In this document: piece after piece, positions 1 through 6,401 of the stretch
How positions within the stretch are numbered: the stretch's first letter is position 1
Layout: every line of letters starts with the position of its first letter
DNA from: Moraxellaceae bacterium
Lineage (GTDB): Bacteria; Pseudomonadota; Gammaproteobacteria; Pseudomonadales; Moraxellaceae
Length of the DNA stretch: 12,063 bases
Assembly (NCBI GenBank): GCA_030146505.1
Contig: JASLCO010000052.1
Span: forward strand, 1-12,063
Reading direction: 5' to 3'
The notes under the pieces: model-generated
What the model saw: only the letters and a program-made list of their open reading frames with translations
Told to the model about the DNA's origin: nothing
Database searches by the model: none
Program-made: the position numbers and the translations under genes

Positions 1-478
1 AGTGGCCGGCGACGAGGAAAAGGGCCGGCCGGATTACGTGGTACAGGAAATCAACGGCCTGGAAACCAATGAACGCGGCCAGGTGGAACGCCGTCTCTAC
101 GCCCCGGAAGTCCGCCACTATGACAAGCCGGCCGACATGGCGGAAATGGACGCACCCGTTTTCACGCTCTACGACAACGGCCGGGAAAGCTGGCGCCTCA
201 CCTCGCGGCACGGACAACTGCTGAACGGCAATACCGAAGTGCTGCTGACCGACGCCGTACACGCCGAACGTCGTGATCCGGCGGCCGTGCCCGTCACACT
301 GGATACCGATACGCTGCACGTCTTCCCGCGGGAAGAGCGCCTGTACACGAAAAGCACGGTAAAAATCACCAGCCCGCAGGGCCGGCTTGCCAGCCGCGGC
401 ATGGAAGCCAACATCCGCAGCGGCAATCTCATCCTGAATGACAATGTGACCGGAAACTATGCGCCTGCACCCCGCTGA
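1..478 (+). CDS. lptC: LPS export protein LptC, C-terminal part (5' end outside window)
   Basis: LptC is a bitopic inner-membrane protein whose periplasmic beta-jellyroll takes LPS from the LptB2FG transporter and passes it to LptA. About 158 residues are visible. Recognisable family features are the opening stretch DYVVQEINGLETNERGQVE, the APEVRHY segment, and the repeating beta-strand pattern ending near LASRGMEANI and LILNDNVTGNY. LptC proteins are usually about 190 residues with an N-terminal membrane anchor. No anchor is seen here and the frame is open to the window edge, so the GTG at base 2 is very probably internal and the real start lies upstream. The stop at 476-478 lies inside lptA, a 20-base overlap that implies translational coupling. 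The identification rests on both sequence pattern and the lptC-lptA-lptB order. Confidence 0.9.
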   Translation, partial: VAGDEEKGRPDYVVQEINGLETNERGQVERRLYAPEVRHYDKPADMAEMDAPVFTLYDNGRESWRLTSRHGQLLNGNTEVLLTDAVHAERRDPAAVPVTLDTDTLHVFPREERLYTKSTVKITSPQGRLASRGMEANIRSGNLILNDNVTGNYAPAPR

Positions 479-985
479 CATGCTTGCCCTGCTGGTCCCC
501 GTTTTTCTGGGGATGAGAAGCGCACAGGCCCTGCCCACCGACCGCGACCAGCCCGTACAGGTCAGTGCCAATACGGCCACCGCCGATGGCAAGACCGGCA
601 TTGCCACCTATCGCGGCAACGTGGTGGTGAAACAGGGCACGCTGGAAATCCGTGCGGAAGAAATCATCATCACCACGGACAAGAAAGGCGCCATCCTCTC
701 CACTGTGTCCAAGGGCAATCCTGCGCATTACCAGCAGCAACCCGACCCCAAGAAGGGCATGGTGACCGCCGAAGCACAACGCATCGATTACGATGCCAAA
801 AACGAAATCATCACGCTGACGGGCAATGCCAGACTGAAGCAGGACGGCAGCAGTTTCAGTGGCCAGACCATCACCTACAACAGCCAGAAGCAACAGGTGG
901 ACGCCAAAGGCGATGGCAGCAATCGCGTGCAACTGGTTTTCCCGCCCCAGGCGCGTGGCGAGCTCAACAAGAAGGATGCCAGGAA

Positions 986-989
<4 letters not shown>
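459..989 (+). CDS. lptA: LPS export periplasmic protein LptA
   Basis: LptA forms the periplasmic bridge that carries LPS from LptC to LptD at the outer membrane. The 176-residue product begins with a signal peptide (hydrophobic stretch about residues 8-18, probable cleavage after SAQA near residue 25). The rest is one OstA/LptA beta-jellyroll: PVQVSANTATAD, then ATYRGNVVVKQGTLEIRAEE, then RIDYDAKNEIITLTGNARL, and a basic C-terminal tail (ELNKKDARK). This length is normal for the family. The ATG at 459 overlaps the end of lptC by 20 bases. The stop TGA overlaps the GTG start of lptB, so the three genes are one translationally coupled operon. Confidence 0.95.
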
Positions 990-1711
<722 letters not shown>

Positions 1712-1763
1712 AGACAGCCTGTCCCGCTGGAAGCGGCTCTACCGAAGGGTATGCAGGGCCAGC

Positions 1764-1822
1764 CGCGATGTTTTCTTGCCAGATAGAAAAAAGTGATGAA
1801 ACAAGGCAAGGAAAACATCGCG
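1764..1822. repeat. Long imperfect inverted repeat after lptB
   Basis: The arms 1764-1780 and 1805-1822 are reverse complements over 17 bases apart from one extra G in the right arm; the loop is 24 bases (1781-1804) and A-rich. No T-run follows on either strand, so it is not a classical intrinsic terminator, although it could still end or stabilise the lpt transcript. A smaller hairpin, CCGCT-GGA-AGCGG, lies at 1724-1736. The rest of 1712-1991 shows no credible gene. Confidence 0.75.
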
Positions 1823-1991
1823 ACTGAGACCGCTCCTCTCAAAAACTGATGCCTTCCCGCCTGCCCAACATATTTGCCACAGTCCTTACAAATCCGCGCA
1901 AATCACCGCCAAAGCACCACCGGAAGCCCCCACCCGCCTCTTCTAGCGTGAAATGCATTCTGCATCAGCAGCCCGGGTTTCAGGGGGACTT

Positions 1992-2267
1992 ATGGACTGG
2001 CTTGCCGTCGTCGTCATCGGGGGCATCATGGGCGGACTGTCCACTCTTGGCAGCGACAGTCCCCAGGCATTCTGGCTCCCTTTCCTCGCCGGTATCGCGG
2101 GCGCCCTGTGCGGACGCTGGCTGTTTGCCGACGTTCTCGGCATGGCAGCGCTCCATCCGGCCGATGCCATCGACTTTACCGACCTGCTGTTCGGGGCGCT
2201 CGGCGCCGCCATCCTGCTTGCCATCCTCCGGGTACTGCGTCTGCCGGCCGACACCAGCCCCGGCTAA
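1992..2267 (+). CDS. Small GlsB/YeaQ/YmgE-like (transglycosylase-associated) membrane protein
   Basis: This 91-residue protein is almost entirely hydrophobic, with three likely membrane segments: about residues 2-20 (WLAVVVIGGIMGGLS), 23-50 (AFWLPFLAGIAGALCGRWLF) and 67-84 (LLFGALGAAILLAILRVL). The Gly-rich spacing and the FLAGIAGALCG and LFGALGAAILL segments resemble the GlsB/YeaQ/YmgE family of small inner-membrane proteins, whose function is poorly known and which is often linked to stress. I chose ATG 1992 because AGGGGG (1982-1987) sits just before it; the upstream in-frame ATG at 1953 has no such site. A weak -10-like TAGCGT lies at 1944-1949. Its place between lptB and rpoN is not the usual arrangement. 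Family assignment is by eye. Confidence 0.65.
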   Translation: MDWLAVVVIGGIMGGLSTLGSDSPQAFWLPFLAGIAGALCGRWLFADVLGMAALHPADAIDFTDLLFGALGAAILLAILRVLRLPADTSPG

Positions 2268-2279
2268 TGCTGGCTTTTT
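2254..2279 (+). terminator. Probable intrinsic terminator of the small membrane protein gene
   Basis: CCAGC (2254-2258) pairs with GCTGG (2269-2273); an alternative stem pairs CCGGC with GCTGG around TAAT. Five T residues follow directly (2275-2279). The hairpin includes the stop codon. The stem is short, so efficiency is uncertain. Confidence 0.55.
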
Positions 2280-2334
2280 GTATCCAAAACGATATCAATG
2301 CCTGCTTACCCGCCAAAGCGGCCTGCTTTTTGCT

Positions 2335-2363
2335 TTTAGCAAAAACGCGACCAGCGCTATACT
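2335..2363 (+). promoter_or_regulatory. Candidate sigma-70 promoter for rpoN
   Basis: A good -10 box TATACT (2358-2363) lies 17 bases after a weak -35 TTTAGC (2335-2340), about 50 bases before the rpoN ATG. The -35 sits in an A/T hairpin, TTTTTGC-TTTTA-GCAAAAA (2327-2345). If real, rpoN has its own promoter and is separate from lptAB, consistent with the terminator just upstream. Confidence 0.5.
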
Positions 2364-2414
2364 GCGTGCTTCACGCCCGGACCTCCCTGCCCGGGCGCGG
2401 GAGCCCCGTTGTCG

Positions 2415-3926
2415 ATGAAACCCACCCTGCAATTACAGATCGGTCAGCACCTGACCATGACGCCCCAACTGCAACAGGCCATACGGCTCCTGCAGTTATC
2501 CACACTGGAATTGCAAACGGAAATCCAGGAAGCGCTGGACTCCAATCCCATGCTGGAAGCCGCCGACGATGACGGCGAGCCTGCCGAAAAAGCCGACGAC
2601 ACCCCCATTGATTACGCCGCCGCCGAAGAGGCCCTGGCACGTGAAGCAGCTGACAACGGCGAAGAACCTGTGCCGGTGGACATCAACAGCAATGAATCCA
2701 TGCCGGACGAGTTGCCGGTGGACTCGCTCTGGGAAGACGTGTTCTCGAGTGGCAGCGCCAATACCACGAGCGCCGGCAGCGGCAACGAGGACGACGACAA
2801 TCCGCTGGAGGCGCGCAGCGCCGCCCCGGAAACCCTGGCCGGCCATCTTGCCTGGCAACTCAACCTCACGCCCTTTTCCGACCTCGATCGCGCCATCGGC
2901 ATGGCCATACTCGATGCCATCGACGAGCGCGGCTATCTCACCGCCGGCCTGGACGACATCCTCGCGGCCGTGGCTGATCCACAAGACCCCTTTGCCGTGG
3001 AAATGGATGAAGTGGAGGCCGTGCTGCACCGCATCCAGCAGTTCGATCCGCCCGGCGTGGCGGCGCGCGACCTGCGTGAATGCCTGCTGATACAGCTCAG
3101 GCAGCTGCCGGAAGAAACACGCAGCCGCAGCGACGCCATCGCCCTTGTGCGTGACTACATCGACCTGCTGGGCAGCCGTGATTTCGCGGGCATCATGCGC
3201 AAGCTCAAGCTCACGGAGTCTGGCCTCAAGTCCGCCATCAGCCTGGTGCAGACGCTGAATCCGAATCCGGGCGGCCGCATCGGCAGCGTGAGCGAAACCG
3301 AATACATCACCCCGGACGTGATCGTGCACCGCAAGCACGACCGCTGGACGGTGGAACTGAATCCGGAAACCGCACCCAAACTGCGCGTGAACAGCAATTA
3401 CGCCTCGCTGGTGCGCCGCGCCGACTCCAGCGCCGACAACACCTATCTGCGCAACCACCTGCAGGAAGCGCGCTGGTTCATCAAGAGCCTGCAAAGCCGC
3501 AATGAAACCCTGCTGAAAGTCGCCTCCTGCATCGTCATGCACCAGCGCGCCTTTCTCGAACTCGGCCCCGAAGCGATGAAGCCCATGGTGCTGCGCGACA
3601 TTGCCGAGGAAGTCGGCATGCACGAGTCCACCATTTCGCGCGTGACCACGCAGAAATTCATGCACACGCCGCGCGGCATTTTCGAATTGAAGTATTTTTT
3701 CTCCAGCCACGTCAGCACCACGGGCGGCGGCGAGGCCTCCAGCACCGCCATACGCGCCATGATCAAGAAGCTGGTGGCCGCAGAAGACGCGCGCAAGCCG
3801 CTTTCGGACAACAAGATCGCCGACCTGCTGCTGGAACAGGGCATAGAGGTGGCGCGCCGCACCATTGCCAAATACCGCGAATCCCTGAATATCCCGCCGT
3901 CCAACGAGCGCAAGCGCCTGGTCTGA
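2415..3926 (+). CDS. rpoN: RNA polymerase sigma-54 factor RpoN
   Basis: RpoN directs RNA polymerase to -24/-12 promoters, which open only with an AAA+ activator. The 503-residue protein shows all three family regions. Region I (1-45) is Gln/Leu-rich: QHLTMTPQLQQAIRLLQLST. Region II (about 47-130) is acidic (DDDGEPAEKADD, GNEDDDNP). Region III includes the core-binding part with FDPPGVAARDLRECL (210-224), the helix-turn-helix around LRDIAEEVGMHESTISRVT (393-411), and the RpoN box ARRTIAKYRE (480-489), which reads the -24 element. ATG 2415 gives the canonical MKPTLQL N-terminus; a TTG two codons upstream is in frame but less likely. GGGAG at 2399-2403 may serve as ribosome binding site. Length is slightly above the usual 477-500. 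Confidence 0.98.
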   Translation: MKPTLQLQIGQHLTMTPQLQQAIRLLQLSTLELQTEIQEALDSNPMLEAADDDGEPAEKADDTPIDYAAAEEALAREAADNGEEPVPVDINSNESMPDELPVDSLWEDVFSSGSANTTSAGSGNEDDDNPLEARSAAPETLAGHLAWQLNLTPFSDLDRAIGMAILDAIDERGYLTAGLDDILAAVADPQDPFAVEMDEVEAVLHRIQQFDPPGVAARDLRECLLIQLRQLPEETRSRSDAIALVRDYIDLLGSRDFAGIMRKLKLTESGLKSAISLVQTLNPNPGGRIGSVSETEYITPDVIVHRKHDRWTVELNPETAPKLRVNSNYASLVRRADSSADNTYLRNHLQEARWFIKSLQSRNETLLKVASCIVMHQRAFLELGPEAMKPMVLRDIAEEVGMHESTISRVTTQKFMHTPRGIFELKYFFSSHVSTTGGGEASSTAIRAMIKKLVAAEDARKPLSDNKIADLLLEQGIEVARRTIAKYRESLNIPPSNERKRLV

Positions 3927-3982
3927 ACAACATCGGCTGCGCGTCGGGTCTGCGGCGTTTACCCCTCAAGAGGGTACCGAGG

Positions 3983-4043
3983 ATAAAGCCAGCAAAGAAT
4001 GCTCATTTACTCCAAGTAAACTCCGCTTCTTTGCTGGCTTTAT
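3983..4043. repeat. Nested palindrome: perfect 17-bp arms around TTTACT-CCA-AGTAAA
   Basis: The outer arms ATAAAGCCAGCAAAGAA (3983-3999) and TTCTTTGCTGGCTTTAT (4027-4043) are perfect reverse complements. Inside them is a second perfect stem, TTTACT (4006-4011) and AGTAAA (4015-4020), with a CCA loop. The two stems are separated by six bases on each side (TGCTCA and CTCCGC) that do not pair. This symmetric architecture and the lack of a T-run argue for a repeat element or protein-recognised hairpin more than a simple terminator. Its family is unknown to me. Confidence 0.85.
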
Positions 4044-4056
4044 GCCTTGCATCCCT

Positions 4057-4114
4057 CTGGCTCGCTCGCTGTTGAGCCTGAGGCACTGCACAAGCGAACA
4101 GCTGCTCCAGCCAG
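4057..4114. repeat. Two-level inverted repeat
   Basis: CTGGCT (4057-4062) pairs with AGCCAG (4109-4114), and inside that GCTGTT (4068-4073) pairs with AACAGC (4097-4102). Both stems are six perfect pairs. It directly follows the nested palindrome and may be part of the same element or RNA. Competing local pairings exist (GGCTC with GAGCC at 4059-4078). Confidence 0.5.
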
Positions 4115-4130
4115 CCCCACGAGAAATCAA

Positions 4131-4172
4131 CGGCTTGCCGATTCACGAGTAAAACACTCGGGAATCAAGCCG
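4131..4172. repeat. Strong hairpin upstream of hpf leader
   Basis: CGGCTTG (4131-4137), ATTC (4141-4144) and CGAGT (4146-4150) pair with ACTCG, GAAT and CAAGCCG in 4156-4172, with a three-base bulge, one mismatch and a five-base loop AAAAC. This is about 16 pairs. A run of six T (4186-4191) follows only after a 13-base gap, too far for a standard intrinsic terminator. Confidence 0.65.
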
Positions 4173-4248
4173 CCGCTTCCTGTCGTTTTTTCCCCGCAGA
4201 AACCTTTGGTCCCGGACAAAAGGGGCTTGCTCCGGCAAGCCGGCCCTG

Positions 4249-4257
4249 TGCTAGAGT
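4249..4257 (+). promoter_or_regulatory. Possible extended -10 promoter element
   Basis: TGCTAGAGT carries the TGn extension followed by TAGAGT (4 of 6 matches to TATAAT). No good -35 is present at 17 bases. It lies about 45 bases before the terminator-like hairpin at 4301, so it could start either a very short transcript or the hpf message. Weak evidence alone. Confidence 0.3.
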
Positions 4258-4300
4258 CGGGTCATGTTCGACGCTTTTTGTACAGACGAGTAGGTCCCCC

Positions 4301-4337
4301 GGTCAGTCCGGCCAATAGCCGGCTGACCCGTGTTTTT
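4301..4337 (+). terminator. Terminator-like hairpin upstream of hpf
   Basis: GGTCAG-T-CCGGC (4301-4312) pairs with GCCGG-CTGACC (4318-4328): eleven pairs, one bulged T and a CAATA loop. CGTG then TTTTT (4333-4337) follow. The T-run is short and four bases away from the stem, so this is a moderate intrinsic terminator or an attenuator of the hpf leader. Confidence 0.55.
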
Positions 4338-4343
4338 GCATCT

Positions 4344-4409
4344 GCACCAGCCCGGAAATCAGGGCCGGTACGGATGAGGATGACGGACACCGGCCACCCC
4401 GGCTGGTGC
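4344..4409 (+). other. Nested stem structure in the hpf leader
   Basis: GCACCAGCC (4344-4352) pairs perfectly with GGCTGGTGC (4401-4409), extendable by CGG/CCGG bases inside. Within it GGCCGGT (4363-4369) pairs perfectly with ACCGGCC (4389-4395), leaving an apical loop of 19 bases. It lies about 170 bases before the hpf start. I do not recognise it as a known riboswitch or leader. Confidence 0.5.
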
Positions 4410-4457
4410 CGCGCCATCAAAAACGGGACCTCTGCTCCAGCCCTGACCAGGCCGTAC

Positions 4458-4473
4458 GGGCACCCGGTGCGCA
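4458..4473 (+). promoter_or_regulatory. Marginal sigma-54 promoter candidate upstream of hpf
   Basis: GGGCACCCGGTGCGCA has the invariant GG (4459-4460) and GC (4471-4472) of the -24/-12 elements at the correct ten-base spacing, with GGCAC intact. The -12 element lacks the TT of TTGC. It is about 105 bases before the hpf ATG. It may be chance in GC-rich sequence. Confidence 0.2.
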
Positions 4474-4576
4474 CTTGAGTCATCCGGACCAGGCCACCGC
4501 CGCTGCCCGCCAACCGGCCGCCACAGGATTGCTGCAAGGCCCCGCCGTTTGTCCATCCACAAAGAGGAAAGGCCCC

Positions 4577-4867
4577 ATGCAAATGGTCATCAGCGGTCAC
4601 CACGTCGAAGTCACCCAGGCCCTCAAGGACTACGTGAACAGCAAGCTCGAAAAAGTCGAGCGCCACTTTGATCACATCACCAGCATGCAAGTGATACTCA
4701 GCATCGACAAGCTGGTGCAAAAAGCCGAGGCCACCATACGCATTGCCGGTGCCGAGCTGTTCGCCAATGCCGAGTCGCCCGATATGTACGCTGCCATAGA
4801 CTTGCTGACCGACAAGCTCGACCGCCAGATCGTCAGGCACAAGGAAAAAATCCAGCGGCGCCACTGA
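4577..4867 (+). CDS. hpf: Ribosome hibernation promoting factor, short form (HPF)
   Basis: HPF binds the 30S decoding and tRNA channel in stationary phase, silencing ribosomes and, in its short form, stabilising 100S dimers together with RMF. The 96 residues match short HPF (about 95). Recognisable parts are MQMVISGHHVEVTQAL at the N-terminus, LEKVERHFDHITSMQVILS, and the strongly conserved SPDMYAAIDLLTDKLDRQI (residues 67-85) followed by a basic tail (RHKEKIQRRH). The dimerising C-terminal domain of long HPF is absent. ATG 4577 is preceded by AGAGGAAAGG (4563-4572), an excellent ribosome binding site. A strong terminator follows at 16 bases. Expression probably starts within the unusual leader upstream. 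Confidence 0.96.
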   Translation: MQMVISGHHVEVTQALKDYVNSKLEKVERHFDHITSMQVILSIDKLVQKAEATIRIAGAELFANAESPDMYAAIDLLTDKLDRQIVRHKEKIQRRH

Positions 4868-4882
4868 GCGGCTGCTCTTGCG

Positions 4883-4909
4883 AAAACCCGGCCCTGGCCG
4901 GGTTTTTTT
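4883..4909 (+). terminator. Strong intrinsic terminator of hpf
   Basis: AAAACCCGGC (4883-4892) pairs with GCCGGG plus four T residues around a CCTG loop, ending in seven T (4903-4909). It separates hpf from rapZ. The A-tract on the left could also make it work in reverse. Confidence 0.93.
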
Positions 4910-5163
4910 ATGGAATTTACCTGGCTTGCTTCCTATTTCTTTAGAGCCGTCATTCCGCAAAGAACAGAGGGTGGTTCAGCTCCTCACGTACGTCCCTGCA
5001 GCAGGAGGGGAAGCACTGCTTTTTCCGGCTCCCCTGTTCTTCGCAACACAGCACGACAGCATGCCTTGAGCCGCGGTAAAAATGACAATACTGCGGTTGA
5101 AACTTGGGACCGGCGCCCCGACCATGAGGCATCAGCACCAGTTCTCCAGGGAAGCCCTTCCAG
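4910..5163. other. Gene-free gap where ptsN is expected; possible rapZ promoter
   Basis: In relatives ptsN (EIIA-Ntr, about 150 residues) lies between hpf and rapZ. None of the frames here resembles it and the gap is too short to hold it. A -35-like TTGAGC (5066-5071) and a -10-like AATACT (5087-5092) with a short 15-base spacer precede rapZ. CCGCGGT (5071-5077) and ACTGCGG (5090-5096) form an inverted repeat around that -10. Confidence 0.5.
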
Positions 5164-6033
5164 ATGCAGCTCCTCATCATCAGCGGCCGTTCCGGCTCCG
5201 GCAAAACCACGGCCCTGCATGTGCTGGAAGACATGGGCTATTACTGCGTGGACAACCTGCCGCTGGGCCTGCTGCCACAACTGGCGGACGCTGTGAAAAA
5301 CCGTCCTGACGGTGAAAACACGCGACTGGCCATCGGCATTGATGCGCGCAATATGGCCGAAGACCTGTCGCGTTTCGAAAGCATCCTGAAAGCCGTTACA
5401 GCGCGCGGCGTGAATGTCACCACGGTCTATCTGGATGCGCGGGAAGACGTGCTGCTGGCGCGCTTCAGCGCCACCCGCCGGCGCCACCCCCTGAGCACCA
5501 AATCACGCTCGCTGAAAGAAGCAATAGACCTGGAGCGCAGCCTGCTGGACCCGGTCAGCACCCTCGCCACCCTGCACCTGGACACCAGTGCGCTCAATGT
5601 GCACGAGCTGCGCAGCCAGTTGCGGGAGCGGCTGGAAGGCCATGCCGACACCAGTCTCACCGTGCTCTTCCAGTCCTTCGCCTACAAGCACGGCGTGCCA
5701 CTGGATGCCGACCTGGTCTTCGACGTGCGCTGCCTGCCCAATCCGCACTGGCAACCCGACCTGCGCCCCAGGACAGGCCAGGATGCCGAAGTGAAAGATT
5801 TTCTCGATGGCGATGCCCTGGTGGAAAGCCTGTATATGGACCTGTCCGGCTTCCTGCTAAAGTGGTTGCCGGAGTTCCGCCAGAACGACCGCAGTTATGT
5901 CACCGTGGCCATAGGCTGCACCGGCGGCCAGCATCGTTCGGTCTATATGGTGGAACGCATTGCTGCCCGCTTTCATGAACAGATGCATGTGCAGGTGAGA
6001 CACCGCGACATTGCCCGCCGCGAACCGGCCTGA
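5164..6033 (+). CDS. rapZ: RNase adapter / nucleotide-binding protein RapZ
   Basis: In E. coli RapZ binds the small RNA GlmZ and hands it to RNase E, tuning GlmS and amino-sugar synthesis; its C-terminal domain senses glucosamine-6-phosphate. The 289 residues match the family (about 284). Seen are Walker A GRSGSGKTT (8-16), YYCVDNLP (26-33), a Walker-B-like TVYLDA (87-92) followed by RFSATRRRHPL, SFAYKHG (171-177), and the C-terminal GCTGGQHRSVYMVERIA (251-267), whose Cys and basic residues lie in the ligand site. The basic end RHRDIARREP corresponds to the RNA-binding tail. AGGGAAG (5148-5154) is a good ribosome binding site for ATG 5164. Whether a GlmZ-type RNA exists in this organism cannot be judged. 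npr follows after 21 bases. Confidence 0.97.
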   Translation: MQLLIISGRSGSGKTTALHVLEDMGYYCVDNLPLGLLPQLADAVKNRPDGENTRLAIGIDARNMAEDLSRFESILKAVTARGVNVTTVYLDAREDVLLARFSATRRRHPLSTKSRSLKEAIDLERSLLDPVSTLATLHLDTSALNVHELRSQLRERLEGHADTSLTVLFQSFAYKHGVPLDADLVFDVRCLPNPHWQPDLRPRTGQDAEVKDFLDGDALVESLYMDLSGFLLKWLPEFRQNDRSYVTVAIGCTGGQHRSVYMVERIAARFHEQMHVQVRHRDIARREPA

Positions 6034-6054
6034 GCCGCCCGGAAAACAAGAAGA

Positions 6055-6324
6055 ATGATTGAGACCGACATAGAGATCATCAACAAGCTGGGCCTGCATG
6101 CCAGAGCGGCGGCCAAGCTGGTTGGCGTTACCGCCCAGTATCAGTCGAAAATCCAGCTTAAGCGCGGCGAACGCACCATAGACGCCAAAAGCATCATGGC
6201 CCTGCTCATGCTGGGCGCCGGCAAGGGCAGCACGCTCACGCTGCTGGTGGACGGCCCCGATGCCGAAGCCGCCTGTGCAGCCGTGGTGGCACTGGTCAGC
6301 AACCGCTTCGACGAAGCCGAATAA
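6055..6324 (+). CDS. npr: HPr-family phosphocarrier, nitrogen PTS (NPr)
   Basis: NPr (also called PtsO) carries phosphate from EI-Ntr (PtsP) to EIIA-Ntr (PtsN). The 89 residues have the HPr fold: active-site His15 in NKLGLHARAAAKLV, and Ser46 in DAKSIMALLMLGAGKGS, followed by LTLLVDGPDAEAA. The position right after rapZ is typical of npr rather than of the sugar-PTS gene ptsH. ATG 6055 is preceded by AAGAAGA, a moderate ribosome binding site. The usual partner gene ptsN is not in this cluster, so the phosphate acceptor must be encoded elsewhere or be different. Confidence 0.93.
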   Translation: MIETDIEIINKLGLHARAAAKLVGVTAQYQSKIQLKRGERTIDAKSIMALLMLGAGKGSTLTLLVDGPDAEAACAAVVALVSNRFDEAE

Positions 6325-6334
6325 ACCCCGCAGC

Positions 6335-6343
6335 TGTTATCAT
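6335..6343 (+). promoter_or_regulatory. Extended -10 promoter candidate for yjgA
   Basis: TGTTATCAT has the TGn extension and a -10 box TATCAT (5 of 6). No convincing -35 is seen. A start near 6350 would place the yjgA ATG about 50 bases downstream, separating it from rapZ-npr. Confidence 0.45.
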
Positions 6344-6401
6344 CCGCGCGTCCGCCGAGGACGTGCATTTCCATTTTTCATCACCGCATCCCAGGCCCGC
6401 C

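Larger units (their letters stand above)
3927..4576. other. 650-base non-coding interval between rpoN and hpf, rich in inverted repeats
   Basis: rpoN and hpf are normally close together; here they are about 650 bases apart. The open frames on either strand read as low-complexity Arg/Pro/Ala protein with no domain, no ribosome binding site and no family resemblance, so I treat the interval as non-coding. It holds at least six paired structures in series: CCCTC-AA-GAGGG (3963-3974), a long nested palindrome (3983-4043), a two-level stem (4057-4114), a strong hairpin (4131-4172), a terminator-like hairpin (4301-4337) and a nested stem (4344-4409), plus a small GGCTTGC hairpin near 4225-4240. It may be an inserted repeat element, a structured RNA locus, or a long hpf leader. 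Confidence 0.7.

Noticed and set aside
2496..3710. 404-codon open frame antisense to rpoN
   Set aside because: It is a shadow of codon bias in a GC-rich gene: Gly/Ala/His/Val-rich, no domain, and it lies entirely within the certain rpoN gene.
4047..4478. 143-codon open frame between rpoN and hpf
   Set aside because: Low-complexity Arg/Pro/Ser/Ala sequence without ribosome binding site; it runs through several strong hairpins, so it is better read as non-coding.
3927..4576. CRISPR array or integron attC array in the hairpin-rich interval
   Set aside because: The hairpins differ from one another in sequence and spacing, with no repeated unit, no cas gene and no integrase in view.
4262..4960. 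232-codon minus-strand frame over hpf and its leader
   Set aside because: It is antisense to hpf and crosses the strong hpf terminator; no domain seen.
4910..5163. A degraded ptsN remnant between hpf and rapZ
   Set aside because: No EIIA-Ntr-like segment was seen in any frame; the gap reads as plain spacer.
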